DNA of 64,000 nt from Baia soyae. Lineage in GTDB: Bacteria > Bacillota > Bacilli > Thermoactinomycetales > Thermoactinomycetaceae. Positions 54,585 through 63,553 of this stretch are shown piece after piece. The DNA is taken from positions 45,328-109,327 of the forward strand of contig NZ_SLXV01000005.1 of the NCBI RefSeq assembly GCF_004341445.1. The letters are read 5' to 3'. The position numbers and the translations under genes were made by a program. The notes below the pieces were generated by a model. That model ran no database searches. It saw nothing but the letters and a program-made list of their open reading frames with translations, and was not told where the DNA came from. Each line of letters starts with the position of its first letter. The stretch's first letter is position 1.

Positions 54585-54767
54585 ATGGAGAAGAAAATAT
54601 ATGCGAACGGCATCCGCCTATCCGGAACCGTGCAAGAAATTCAGGATACCCTTCAAGAATGGGCCCACCTTCCGATCACTCTACAAGAATTAATCGAAGC
54701 CCATCACGCCGGGAGACCCCATCTGATTCCGATCCGGTCAAAAAGAGGAACGAGAAAACCCAGCTAA
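54585..54767 (+). CDS. MciZ-like Z-ring inhibitor, candidate
   Basis: The product is a 60-residue protein with a good AAGGATG ribosome site. Residues 8-38 (NGIRLSGTVQEI, then LQELIEA) follow the pattern of MciZ, a 40-residue sigma-E peptide that caps FtsZ filaments in the mother cell: a Gly-hydrophobic strand, a helix starting with EI, and a last helix with L..(L/W)I. The basic tail of about 20 residues is extra. It is divergent from nudF, where mciZ is found in Bacillus. The homology is a judgement by eye; length differs from classical MciZ. Confidence 0.58.
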   Translation: MEKKIYANGIRLSGTVQEIQDTLQEWAHLPITLQELIEAHHAGRPHLIPIRSKRGTRKPS

Positions 54768-54799
54768 CCACACGATCATATGGTCAGCTGGGTTTTCTC
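54752..54799. terminator. Bidirectional terminator
   Basis: Stem GAGAAAACCCAGCT-ACC / GGT-AGCTGGGTTTTCTC, overlapping the end of the MciZ-like gene and preceding the convergent hydroxylase stop. Confidence 0.85.
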
Positions 54800-54813
54800 A
54801 TACATTTTTCTCC

Positions 54814-56562
54814 CTATGTCGTCTGTTTGACGAGAATAGTATGAGGCTCTTGTTCTGCTAGCCGGATCCCATTATCGATTAGGGATCGGTTCTCGATTTG
54901 TCTTTCTGAGATCTCACTCAACTCTGCTCTCACTCGGCTCTCTAAGCTCTTGTCTTCAAGGGCAATTGCTAATTCTAAGATCTCTACTCGTAATAGCCAA
55001 TCATCTGGATCAACTTGACGCAGGCGGGCCAAAATACTTGTAGCCTCCCACGTTCTTCTCTGCTCTTCTCGTAAATCACGAACATCCTGATAGAGATCAT
55101 CTAGATCAGTCCAAACCACCTCAGGTTTATGAACGGTCCAGACATCCTGCTCTGCAAAAGCAAAACGATCATGATCAGCAGGTCCTGCGTAAACCGACTG
55201 GATTCTCTCTCCAACTGGCATATCAAACGTTCCCCACTCAGGCTGAAACAATACTCGATCGCCCCATGTAACCTTACAATCTTTCAAAGAGAGTAAGATC
55301 AAACGATCTCTCTGGAACGTCATATCCATGATCGTTCCCTCTACCTCAACTCCGCTCACAAACCTTAAGCTCAACTGACTACCTACCTGAATTCCTTCCT
55401 CTTCACACTCTACTAAGCTCATCTCTTCTAACTGCTTCTCTAAACCCTCTACTCTACCTATTGGAGCTGAAAATCCGTGATGATGAACCGCACATCCTTG
55501 GTTGGGTAACTCTTCATCCTCAAACGAGAGCTGTGTTCCGCCTTCTGTCCGGAGGTAAATCGCTTCTCCTTGCTCATCATGGAGAAGCTCCGTCACAACT
55601 CCACTTACTTGTAAGCCCGAACTATATACAGAAGTGGTTACTTGTCCAGAACGCAGTGCTTTTTCCAAACTTTCTGTCCCACCAACACGATACGCCATTC
55701 GTTCACCATAGAGCTTGATCTCTTCAATTAATTGATCGAAGTCTCGACAAACAAACAAGTGTGGTTGCGGCTTAGTCACATCAAAGTCAGTATCCATACA
55801 TACATCCACATCAAAAGGGATTTTCTCCACATCGGACGATAGACATCGCTGTCCTTCACTGATCGAAGAAAGCAATCCAGCTCCATAGATTTTCGGATCA
55901 TCTAGTGTACCAACTAAACCGTATTCAACCGTCCACCAGTACAATCTGGAAATCTCAGTCGCCTCCGACCGCCCTGTAGCAGCCTTCATCTTCTCAGCGT
56001 GGACCTTCTCTACTTCAGCAATCATCTCTGGAGTGGAGGCTGGATCTTCCATGATCTGAGTTAGCTTACGAGTTGCTAAAAACAACTCATGCTCTTCTCG
56101 TGAAGAGATCGCCTTTGCTCCAATCTGTCCAAACAGCCTTACATACTCCGCAAATTTCGGTTCGCTTAAGATGGGACCATGCCCTCCAGCCTCATGAAGC
56201 ATATCAGGGGCAGGTGTATAACCGATATGCTTCAGAGTCCGGATTTCTGTAGCAATGGGTAGAAATCCATGACCTTGGAAGTCAAAGAACGCCGTTCCAG
56301 GGATCAATCCATCGATTGTCACTGCCGCGAGTCCAAATGGCTCCAAGCATCGACTCATCTCATCTACATGAGGGATTCGATCGAGGGAAATACCCGACTT
56401 CTCCAAGCCACCCTGATAAGATTCATGAGCAAGATCACGGAAAAAATGATAGTTTTGTCTCATCACATAACGCCATACAGCCTGATTAATAGGCGTATAT
56501 AGATCATAATCCTGCTTTGAAACATAGGCTTGTAGATGGGACGGTATTGTTTTCCTCGACAT
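54814..56562 (-). CDS. Phenylalanine 4-monooxygenase (aromatic amino acid hydroxylase)
   Basis: The product is a 582-residue pterin-dependent hydroxylase that makes tyrosine from phenylalanine. The iron site is seen as MLHEAGGHGP with His123 and His128, plus Glu213 in WWTVEYG. The catalytic region covers about residues 1-300; the C-terminal half of about 280 residues is acidic, with strand-rich and helical parts of unknown role, giving twice the length of small bacterial PhhA enzymes; similar long forms occur in Bacillus. AAAAGGAGAG precedes the ATG. A T-box leader controls it. Confidence 0.9.
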   Translation of the reverse strand: MSRKTIPSHLQAYVSKQDYDLYTPINQAVWRYVMRQNYHFFRDLAHESYQGGLEKSGISLDRIPHVDEMSRCLEPFGLAAVTIDGLIPGTAFFDFQGHGFLPIATEIRTLKHIGYTPAPDMLHEAGGHGPILSEPKFAEYVRLFGQIGAKAISSREEHELFLATRKLTQIMEDPASTPEMIAEVEKVHAEKMKAATGRSEATEISRLYWWTVEYGLVGTLDDPKIYGAGLLSSISEGQRCLSSDVEKIPFDVDVCMDTDFDVTKPQPHLFVCRDFDQLIEEIKLYGERMAYRVGGTESLEKALRSGQVTTSVYSSGLQVSGVVTELLHDEQGEAIYLRTEGGTQLSFEDEELPNQGCAVHHHGFSAPIGRVEGLEKQLEEMSLVECEEEGIQVGSQLSLRFVSGVEVEGTIMDMTFQRDRLILLSLKDCKVTWGDRVLFQPEWGTFDMPVGERIQSVYAGPADHDRFAFAEQDVWTVHKPEVVWTDLDDLYQDVRDLREEQRRTWEATSILARLRQVDPDDWLLRVEILELAIALEDKSLESRVRAELSEISERQIENRSLIDNGIRLAEQEPHTILVKQTT

Positions 56563-56589
56563 AAATCTCTCTCCTTTTAAGCAAAATAA

Positions 56590-56822
56590 AAAGCCTCCAT
56601 CCTATAGGGACGAAAAGCTCCGCGGTACCACCCTAATTGGTTATAGCATGTAAGCTACAACCCACTCTTTATGGCATCCTCTTGACAAGGGTAATTCACA
56701 TCTAACATTGCCTAGGTTTGCACCTTCCACCTAGTCTCTGACACTGCTCATGTAAGTTGCTACTGAATCTTGTCGATGCCGCATATTCACTTTATCACTT
56801 GTTTGCTTTTATGTGATAAAGC
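56590..56822 (-). ncRNA. T-box leader, probable tyrosine specifier
   Basis: On the minus strand the T-box core AGGGTGGTACCGCG (56621-56634) is followed by a terminator hairpin ending GGATGGAGGCTTTTT. Stem I has CAGAGA and CTAGGTGG / AACCTAGG elements at about 56712-56742. In the specifier-loop sequence GTGAATTACCCTTG (about 56685-56698) the triplet TAC at 56691-56693 would read tyrosine, which fits a tyrosine-making enzyme. TTA (leucine) in another register cannot be excluded. The core and terminator are clear; the specifier is inference. Confidence 0.85.
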
Positions 56823-56823
56823 A

Positions 56824-56852
56824 ACTATACAGTATTGGGAGTAATTGTGCAA
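56824..56852 (-). promoter_or_regulatory. Promoter of the hydroxylase T-box leader
   Basis: On the minus strand TTGCAC (56847-56852) and TATAGT (56824-56829) with a 17-base spacer. Confidence 0.65.
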
Positions 56853-56960
56853 TAGGAAATTTTTCACACAAACATATTTGTTTACTTTAATTATTTCGAT
56901 TAAAGCTATAATATATCCTTCTTCTTACTATTTTTTAGACGTTCGATTATTTTATAAAAA

Positions 56961-56989
56961 AATCCAGCTTCACTTTCTAAGCTGGATTT
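56961..56989 (-). terminator. Terminator of the hydroxyproline operon
   Basis: AATCCAGCTT / AAGCTGGATT with an 8-base loop and a run of seven Ts on the minus strand, just after the aldehyde dehydrogenase gene. Confidence 0.85.
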
Positions 56990-57000
56990 GCATCATTCAT

Positions 57001-58440
57001 CTAAACGGAATAGCTTATCGCACACGTTTTCCATTGTGTATAGAAATCGAGAGCAGCTACTCCTTGTTCACGTGTGTGAGAGCTAGAGAGTTTCATACCG
57101 CCAAATGGTGATTGGTATTCGACACCGGCCGTTTCTTGGTTCACACGAACCATTCCTACTTCTGCTTCGTCTAGAAATCGGAACGCGTGATTTACATCTT
57201 TTGTAAAAATAGACGCACTTAATCCGTAGACTGTTTGATTACATAATTGCATCGCTTCCTCAAAGTCATGAGCGGGCAGGAGAGTTACAACGGGGCCAAA
57301 GATTTCCTCTTGCACCAGCTTATGATCGTTTCCTACTCCTTTTACAACGAGAGGTGGGATATAATAGCCTGGTTTTTGGAGCGTATTCGCCCCTTCTACC
57401 ACAACCTCTGCTTCCCGGCGCGCCAACTCAACATACGTATTAACCGTTTGATACTGTTCTTTTGATGCAACCGGTCCTAGATACGCACTTGGATCAAGGG
57501 CATCACTTAACTTCACACTCGAAACTCCTTTCCGGAGCGCATCGATAAATGCATTCATAATCCCTTTTTCCACAATCACGCGACTGGTTGCCGTACACTT
57601 TTGGCCTGCGGAACGAAAAGCACCGCTTAAAATCATCGGAATCGTTTTTTCGATATCTGCATCATTTAAAACGATAGCGGCATTTTTCCCACCCATCTCC
57701 GTCTGATACTTAATATGTCGCTTCGCGCAAGTGGCCGCGATATGACTACCTACCATAGAAGAGCCTGTAAAGCTGATCGCATCTACATCCATCTTCTCAA
57801 TCATCTGATTCCCAATTACACTACCCTTACCAATCACTAGATTGAAAACACCTTCAGGCAATCCAGCTTGGGCCAATATTTCGGTTAAGCGAACAGCTGT
57901 TAAAGAAGCATATTCCGCGGGTTTCCAGACCACCGTATTCCCGCAGATTAACGCAGGAGCAATCTTCCAAATCGGAATTGCTACAGGGAAATTCCACGGT
58001 GTAATAATTCCGACTACTCCAAGCGGAACCCGTTTTGAATACTGAATCGCATCCGTCTGCGTGGACGGAATCAGCTGCCCATGAGTCCTCACCCCTTCTG
58101 CCGCGTAGTACCTGAGTAAATGCACACCCCGCATCACTTCCATCTTCATCTCAGTGATCGGCTTCCCCATCTCTTGGCTAGCTAATTGAGCGACTTCCTC
58201 CGCATGACTCTGCAACAGATCTGCCATCTTATAGAGAAACTCTCCCCTAGCAGAACCCGTTAACTTCGCCCAGCCTTTCGCAGCTCTCCTCGCCGCTTCT
58301 CCCGCTTGTAACACATGCGAACCATCAGAAAGAGTGATCGTCCCTACTTCCATCTCCGTATGCGAAGGACTTTTAATAATCACCTTCTCCCCCACCGGCT
58401 CAATCCATTCCCCACCAATCCAATTTCGACTCTCCACCAT
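57001..58440 (-). CDS. 2,5-dioxovalerate (2-oxoglutarate semialdehyde) dehydrogenase
   Basis: The product is a 479-residue NAD(P)-dependent aldehyde dehydrogenase. The catalytic Glu lies in TEMGGKNAAIVL and the catalytic Cys in SAGQKCTATSRV; the cofactor segment GVVGIITPWNFPVAIPIWKI is intact. Its place as the last gene of the hydroxyproline operon suggests 2-oxoglutarate semialdehyde as substrate, the final step to 2-oxoglutarate; the family alone would allow other aldehydes. The ATG at 58440 has AGGAGGA. Confidence 0.9.
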   Translation of the reverse strand: MVESRNWIGGEWIEPVGEKVIIKSPSHTEMEVGTITLSDGSHVLQAGEAARRAAKGWAKLTGSARGEFLYKMADLLQSHAEEVAQLASQEMGKPITEMKMEVMRGVHLLRYYAAEGVRTHGQLIPSTQTDAIQYSKRVPLGVVGIITPWNFPVAIPIWKIAPALICGNTVVWKPAEYASLTAVRLTEILAQAGLPEGVFNLVIGKGSVIGNQMIEKMDVDAISFTGSSMVGSHIAATCAKRHIKYQTEMGGKNAAIVLNDADIEKTIPMILSGAFRSAGQKCTATSRVIVEKGIMNAFIDALRKGVSSVKLSDALDPSAYLGPVASKEQYQTVNTYVELARREAEVVVEGANTLQKPGYYIPPLVVKGVGNDHKLVQEEIFGPVVTLLPAHDFEEAMQLCNQTVYGLSASIFTKDVNHAFRFLDEAEVGMVRVNQETAGVEYQSPFGGMKLSSSHTREQGVAALDFYTQWKTCAISYSV

Positions 58441-58827
58441 ATCTCCTCCTGTAAACCGTAGCATCATTTTCACAAGAATAAAGAAGCTAAGAAGCATTCC
58501 TACTAAAAAGATATTACTCGTCTCAAGTCTTCTTCCACAAACCCCAAGCTTGTTCCTTAATCAGAAAACAGAAATGGAAAAGGGGCAATGTATCTGGCCA
58601 CTGCGATTGAGTAGAGCCTACTTAGCACAGTCCTTCGCAGCTAGGGCGTTTTGTGGCAATGTTTGAGCGTGTTCTTCGCGAGTTTTGCCACTTGCCCGAA
58701 GCGAAGAAGGACGAAGCGGACTTGCTTTTCCACATCCTCGCAGGCTCACTATTGAGCTGTGGCCAGATACATGCCCCGGGACATTCGATTCTGATTAATC
58801 AACAACAACTCACCACTCAACTAACAT
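58441..58827. other. Intercistronic stretch with long stem-loop, no gene
   Basis: This gap within the operon has no supported gene. Its centre (58581-58778) is a long imperfect inverted repeat, listed separately. The rest is unremarkable. Confidence 0.6.
58581..58778. repeat. 198-bp long inverted-repeat element
   Basis: The outer arms (GGGGCAATGTATCTGGCCAC at 58582-58601 and GTGGCCAGATACATGCCCC at 58759-58777) pair over 19 of 20 positions. Inside lie GAGCC / GGCTC, GTGGCAA / TTGCCAC and GTTCTTCGC / GCGAAGAAGGAC pairs. The base make-up is richer in G and C than the surrounding DNA. It looks like a mobile palindromic intergenic element or a structured RNA; no known family was recognised. Confidence 0.65.
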
Positions 58828-59691
58828 TCATATACATTGATTTGCCTTTTCAATGCTTTCCTTCTCCTCATTCGTTAAATCCAGGCGCGGAGCACGAGCC
58901 TTACCCACTGGTCTCCCTACCAACTCCAACGCATACTTAATCGATTGCACCAAACGCGGAGTAGAGTCATATCGGAAAAGAGGTAGCAATCGACGATACA
59001 ATTGCGTGGCTTCCGCGACTTTTCCGTTAATTGCGAAGTTAAATAACTCAACACTTTCTTTCGGATGCGAATTGGTAAAGCCAGCGATCCAACCCGTAGC
59101 ACCTGCTAACAAGCCTTCTAAAGCCAAATCATCCGCTCCAGCCAAAACTTCCAAATCGGTCTTTTCATATATCTCATGAATCCGGCGAATATCTCCGGAG
59201 AATTCTTTCACCGCAACTACATGTTCGAGCTTACAAAGCTCTGCTAATAAATCAGGGGTTAAATCGACTTTGGTATCAAATGGGTTGTTATAAGCAATGA
59301 TCGGTAGACCCACGTCCGACAGAGATTGATAAAAAGAAATCACTTCCGATCGAGTTGGATTGTAGTTAATCGGCGGCAAAGCCATAATTCCGCTTGCGCC
59401 TATCCTCTTCGCATGTTCTGCCCAGCCAACCGCTTTTTGCGTAGACGGAGCACCTGTCCCCACTACTACAGGAACACGGCCCGCAGCTGCCTCGACAACC
59501 GTTTCCACTACCTTGGCTCTCTCTTCATCATCCAAAGCAGCATACTCTCCTACTGATCCAACTGGTACAAGTCCATGAACACCATTTTGAATTAACCAGT
59601 CAACATGGTCGCGCAATCGATCGTAGTCCACCTTCATCGAATCTGTAAACGGGGTTACAATCGCCACATAGATGCCGTAAAATCGTTTCAT
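58828..59691 (-). CDS. DapA-family lyase/deaminase, probable pyrroline-4-hydroxy-2-carboxylate deaminase
   Basis: The product is a 287-residue TIM-barrel enzyme of the dihydrodipicolinate synthase family. GSVGEYAALDDEER, the Tyr in IIAYNNP and the Schiff-base Lys in VVAVKEFSGD are in place. In the hydroxyproline route an enzyme of this family deaminates and dehydrates the pyrroline product to 2-oxoglutarate semialdehyde. The specific role comes from the operon. Confidence 0.88.
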   Translation of the reverse strand: MKRFYGIYVAIVTPFTDSMKVDYDRLRDHVDWLIQNGVHGLVPVGSVGEYAALDDEERAKVVETVVEAAAGRVPVVVGTGAPSTQKAVGWAEHAKRIGASGIMALPPINYNPTRSEVISFYQSLSDVGLPIIAYNNPFDTKVDLTPDLLAELCKLEHVVAVKEFSGDIRRIHEIYEKTDLEVLAGADDLALEGLLAGATGWIAGFTNSHPKESVELFNFAINGKVAEATQLYRRLLPLFRYDSTPRLVQSIKYALELVGRPVGKARAPRLDLTNEEKESIEKANQCI

Positions 59692-59790
59692 TTCACTTTC
59701 CCCCTGTATTTAGTATGTGAACATGATGAACAAAGCTTACTTCTTACGAGTATCTAGAAATGCATCACCTCCCTTCCTATCCTCTCATCA

Positions 59791-60792
59791 TTAAAGAATT
59801 AAAAATCCATCCAATAGCGGATCACTCGGATCAATCACAAACTGATGGAAACCCGTAACCCATGCAGATCCAGAAATTTGCGGAATCACTGCAGAAAAAT
59901 CGCCTACTGTGGTTTCATCCAGCACCTCCGCATAAAAGAGTGAGCCCACGATGCTTTCATGCACAAACTCTTGATGAAGTGCCAACTCCCCTCTGGCAAA
60001 TAGCGTTGCTACCTTCGCAGAAGTTCCCGTTCCACACGGTGAACGATCTATTCCACCCGGCGGTATTACAACCGTATTCCGGCAATCTGCTTCTGAAGAT
60101 ATCGGATCAGCATAAAACTCCACATGCGTAAGCCCCCGAATCTCAGGAATCTCAGGATGAACGACCTCGATCTGCTCGTTGATAGCCTCTCGAATTCGAA
60201 TCGCCTTCTGGACGATGTCAGCTGCATGTTCAGTCGTAAGCTCCAATCCGACTTGCTGTGCATCCACTAATGCATAAAAGTTACCACCATACGCAATATC
60301 ACATGTTACTTCGCCCAAACCGGTCACTGTCACGCGTACCTCTCGTTTGTATAAGAAGGAAGGGATATTCGTAAACGTAACCCGCTTCACTTTTCCCTCT
60401 TCTATTAAAAGCTTTGCTTCTACTAAGCCGGCGGGTGTATCCAAACGCAAGATTGTTTGATCAGCTGGAAAAATTCCTGCTTCCACTAATGCCGTACATA
60501 AACCAATCGTATCATGCCCACACATTGGGAGATAGCCACCTGTCTCAATAAATACCACGCCAATATCCGCTGTAGGATCACAAGGCTCCGTCAAGATACA
60601 TCCGGACATCACACCATGCCCACGTGGTTCATACATGAGAAGACGACGAAAATCATCGTGATGCTCTTTCATATAAACCATTTTCTCTGTCATCGTTTTC
60701 CCAATTAACTTAGGTGCACCGCTCGTAACGGTACGAGTTGGATTGCCACCCGTATGTGTATCAATGGTCGAAATTAGTTTTGAAATCCTCAT
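59791..60792 (-). CDS. 4-hydroxyproline 2-epimerase (proline racemase family)
   Basis: The product is a 333-residue epimerase. Both catalytic cysteines are present, Cys91 in MCGHDTIG and Cys253 in SPCGTGTSAK; the Cys-Thr variant that marks trans-3-hydroxyproline dehydratase is not seen. It converts trans-4-hydroxy-L-proline to the cis-D form, the first step of the pathway. The ATG overlaps the oxidase stop. Confidence 0.92.
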   Translation of the reverse strand: MRISKLISTIDTHTGGNPTRTVTSGAPKLIGKTMTEKMVYMKEHHDDFRRLLMYEPRGHGVMSGCILTEPCDPTADIGVVFIETGGYLPMCGHDTIGLCTALVEAGIFPADQTILRLDTPAGLVEAKLLIEEGKVKRVTFTNIPSFLYKREVRVTVTGLGEVTCDIAYGGNFYALVDAQQVGLELTTEHAADIVQKAIRIREAINEQIEVVHPEIPEIRGLTHVEFYADPISSEADCRNTVVIPPGGIDRSPCGTGTSAKVATLFARGELALHQEFVHESIVGSLFYAEVLDETTVGDFSAVIPQISGSAWVTGFHQFVIDPSDPLLDGFLIL

Positions 60793-61973
60793 TTTTTTCC
60801 ATCTTCCTTTTGAAATCGTTTATAGTGTAGCGGTTCTATTGAAATCGTGGTCTCTTGACCCATAATACATTCACTCATCACTTTTCCAGTAATCGCAGCC
60901 AGACTAATCCCATCTCCTTCATGGCCAGCCGCGATATAAAACCCAGGCACCTCTTCCACTGGGGACACAATCGGCAAATGGTCAGGGGTCCAAGGACGAA
61001 GCCCACAGTAGCTCCGTAATACAGGGATATCTTTCATCACAGGAAAAAATCGAATCGCCCGTCTTGCAATACAGCGAATCACTTCTACATTTATTTTCAT
61101 ATCAAATCCCACAAACTCACGACTACTTCCGATCAGGAAATTTTGAGAGGCAGTCGGTTCAAATACCAATGCAACCCCATATTGTTCTGTTAACCTATCT
61201 ACTTTTCTCTCCTTGCCAAACTTGCTCATCAAATAACTAAATTCCATCACTTTTCTCGTCCCAATACTCTCTGTCCGAGAAGAAACTAAAATATGCCCTT
61301 TTCGCGGCTCCACCGGAATCTCAATCCCCACCATCTGGGCAATAGGCTTGGACCACACACCCGCGGCATTCACCACATGCTTGGTTCGAATCAATCCATT
61401 TGATGTCTCCACTCCGGCCACGGCTCCGGATTCATCTAAACGAATCCCGGTCACCCATGTATGCGTTTTCAATCTAGCACCTAAACGCTGCGCTGTAACA
61501 GCTAATGAATACGTGAATAGCACAGGGTTTACAGTGGAATCAGTCGCACACTCTAATCCACCGTGGATATCGCCTGCCATGTGCTTCCATTCACTTCGAA
61601 TCTCACCTCGATCTAGCATTCGAAAGGGTAATCCTGCCTCTTTTTGCCGATTTACCCACGTTTGCGCCGCTTCCATCTCTTCATCTGACTCACAAACCAA
61701 AATACTGCCCGGTGCCCGATATTCAAACTCCTCATCTAACTCAGCCACTAATTGAGTAACCAATTTTTGTGACTCTAGCGACATCTGGCTATCAAAACCC
61801 GGCTCCTTATCAATCGCCAAAATATTGCCGTCACACTTCGAAGAAGTCCCCCCCGCAATCTCTCCCTTTTCCACGACCACTACATCAGAACCCAGTTTCG
61901 CTAGATAGTAAGCGGTTGCCATCCCGATAATGCCACCACCAATAATCACGACATCTGCACTCTCTGTTGTCAT
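60789..61973 (-). CDS. FAD-dependent D-hydroxyproline dehydrogenase, DadA-like subunit
   Basis: The product is a 394-residue FAD oxidoreductase of the DAO/DadA type. The motif GGGIIGMATAYYLAKLG is at the N-terminus and GHEGDGISLAAITGK at the C-terminus. With the two Fe-S proteins and the second FAD protein upstream it would form a membrane-linked or soluble heteromeric dehydrogenase (HcnABC-like architecture) that oxidises cis-4-hydroxy-D-proline. Confidence 0.9.
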   Translation of the reverse strand: MTTESADVVIIGGGIIGMATAYYLAKLGSDVVVVEKGEIAGGTSSKCDGNILAIDKEPGFDSQMSLESQKLVTQLVAELDEEFEYRAPGSILVCESDEEMEAAQTWVNRQKEAGLPFRMLDRGEIRSEWKHMAGDIHGGLECATDSTVNPVLFTYSLAVTAQRLGARLKTHTWVTGIRLDESGAVAGVETSNGLIRTKHVVNAAGVWSKPIAQMVGIEIPVEPRKGHILVSSRTESIGTRKVMEFSYLMSKFGKERKVDRLTEQYGVALVFEPTASQNFLIGSSREFVGFDMKINVEVIRCIARRAIRFFPVMKDIPVLRSYCGLRPWTPDHLPIVSPVEEVPGFYIAAGHEGDGISLAAITGKVMSECIMGQETTISIEPLHYKRFQKEDGKK

Positions 61974-61997
61974 CCAAGTCTCACCCCCTTCTCAAAC

Positions 61998-63221
61998 CTA
62001 CGTCCAATGATCAAATAGCTCGTAAATCCGCTTTCTAGCCTCATCAATCTCTGGATGAAATTGAATCATCGCCGACCGCCGGACCTCTTTTACCTCATCG
62101 ATTGCATCCAGCAACTTTTGCTCTTCTTCACACGCAAACCATCCCGCATCATACGAAATCGAGTGTGCCACTAAACGTCCTTGCGCCATTGCGACTTGTG
62201 CGCCTTCTACCCCTGTTATATTTCCTGCTACATAGAGGTTAGGCAAGGTCGTTTTCATTCGTTCATTATGAATAGGGATATTCCCGCCTAATTCTGAAAC
62301 ATAGAGGAAGGGACAACCTGCCAACGCCGCCAACTCAGCTAACGGATATAAACCTCCTGCTATAGCAACGAAATCAACCTCTATCTCCCTCTGGCTTCCT
62401 TCTATCATCTCTCCACTACTCGTCACATCGGCCACGATCACCGACTCTACTTGATCTACTCCTTGGATGGAAACGAGTGCGGTTCGCAATTGCAGAGGAA
62501 GATCCCACACTTTAACCCCTCTTTTCGGAAAACAAGAGGCAATCAATCGACTCAACTTCATTTTCTGGGCCAGCTTTCCACCCCAGCGCATCCACGGAGC
62601 AGGTGCCGCATCCGATAGCCTTGTTAAAAGTTCAACCGCGGCAACTGGAGTAGTCTCCTCTGTCGCAAATAAATCACTGGATGGTAAGGCAATCCCCTCA
62701 AGCTCAATCCCTGCTACTACTAACTCTCTAGCAATGGCGAGGGACAACACATTTACACCTACAATAAAACCCTTCTCGCCCGGCTTTACTTGATGGACAT
62801 TTGCCATCACTTGGGCCGCCCCAATCGACATCACCCCTGGGAGAGTCCATCCCGAGACGGGAACAGGAACCTCAGCCGCACCCGTTGCTAGTAGTAAGTA
62901 TTTCGTATGAATGTCTCCATTCGAAGTAAGAACCTTCCACCCATCTGGAAGTAACTCCAGTCCATACACCGAAACTCCGCACTGAATCGTAACCCCTGCT
63001 AGGGTGTTTTGTGCGATGAGATCTGCGGCGACTGTTTTCCCAATCCACCACGAATGGTCTCTCTCTTCATGAAACTGCCCTAACAAGCGTCCACCTGGTT
63101 CAGGGAATTCATCGATGACCATCACCCTAAAATCATGATCCGCCGAAATCGTAGCCGCAGCTGATAGTCCTGCCGGACCTGCACCTACAATCAGCAGGTC
63201 GGTTTGCTGTATCTCACTCAT
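61998..63221 (-). CDS. FAD/NAD(P)-binding subunit of D-hydroxyproline dehydrogenase (HcnB-like)
   Basis: The product is a 407-residue flavoprotein. The first motif is VGAGPAGLSAAATI, a second nucleotide motif KGFIVGVNVLSLAIARELV lies mid-protein, and the third VEGAQVAMAQGRLVA near the end. The ATG at 63221 overlaps the ferredoxin stop (ATGA) and follows GGGAGGG; a longer in-frame reading across the ferredoxin gene is rejected. Its family fits the alpha subunit of HcnABC-type dehydrogenases. Confidence 0.88.
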   Translation of the reverse strand: MSEIQQTDLLIVGAGPAGLSAAATISADHDFRVMVIDEFPEPGGRLLGQFHEERDHSWWIGKTVAADLIAQNTLAGVTIQCGVSVYGLELLPDGWKVLTSNGDIHTKYLLLATGAAEVPVPVSGWTLPGVMSIGAAQVMANVHQVKPGEKGFIVGVNVLSLAIARELVVAGIELEGIALPSSDLFATEETTPVAAVELLTRLSDAAPAPWMRWGGKLAQKMKLSRLIASCFPKRGVKVWDLPLQLRTALVSIQGVDQVESVIVADVTSSGEMIEGSQREIEVDFVAIAGGLYPLAELAALAGCPFLYVSELGGNIPIHNERMKTTLPNLYVAGNITGVEGAQVAMAQGRLVAHSISYDAGWFACEEEQKLLDAIDEVKEVRRSAMIQFHPEIDEARKRIYELFDHWT

Positions 63222-63553
63222 GAATCCACCCTCCCCGTAATCGCATTGGGAAGTCTGCTTCCTTCTTGAATCTCCATTCCTTCTTGCAAGGGAGTGAGGC
63301 ATGCCCGTACTTGCCCTTTTCCTTGCACCTGAACGCGACACTCCATACAGTGACCAATCCCACAATAAAGCCCTCGAGCAGATCCTGATTCCTCGTGTCT
63401 ACGTAACACCCGAATGTGACTCGCCAGCAACGCTACCGCAATCGGTTCACCCTCGAGTCCCTGTAACTTCTCACCATTATAAGTAAATGAGATCACTTTC
63501 TTATCCATCTCGCCCAAAAGAGGGTGATGACTGATGCGAAGAGATTTCTTCAC
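63218..63553 (-). CDS. (2Fe-2S)-binding ferredoxin-like subunit (HcnA-like)
   Basis: The product is a 111-residue protein with the cysteine pattern YCGIGHCMECRV...CLT, the site of an adrenodoxin-like [2Fe-2S] cluster of the HcnA type. The start is GTG behind GAGGAATAA, at the stop of the upstream gene. It should pass electrons inside the dehydrogenase complex. Confidence 0.88.
   Translation of the reverse strand: MKKSLRISHHPLLGEMDKKVISFTYNGEKLQGLEGEPIAVALLASHIRVLRRHEESGSARGLYCGIGHCMECRVQVQGKGQVRACLTPLQEGMEIQEGSRLPNAITGRVDS

Noticed and set aside
58653..58940. Open frame across the stem-loop element
   Set aside because: It runs through a palindrome and into the lyase gene on the opposite strand; no ribosome site or motif.
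59755..59790. Strong ribosome site before a three-codon ORF between the epimerase and lyase genes
   Set aside because: The site AAGGGAGGTG precedes ATG CAT TTC TAG only; no longer frame follows, so it is probably chance or a relic.
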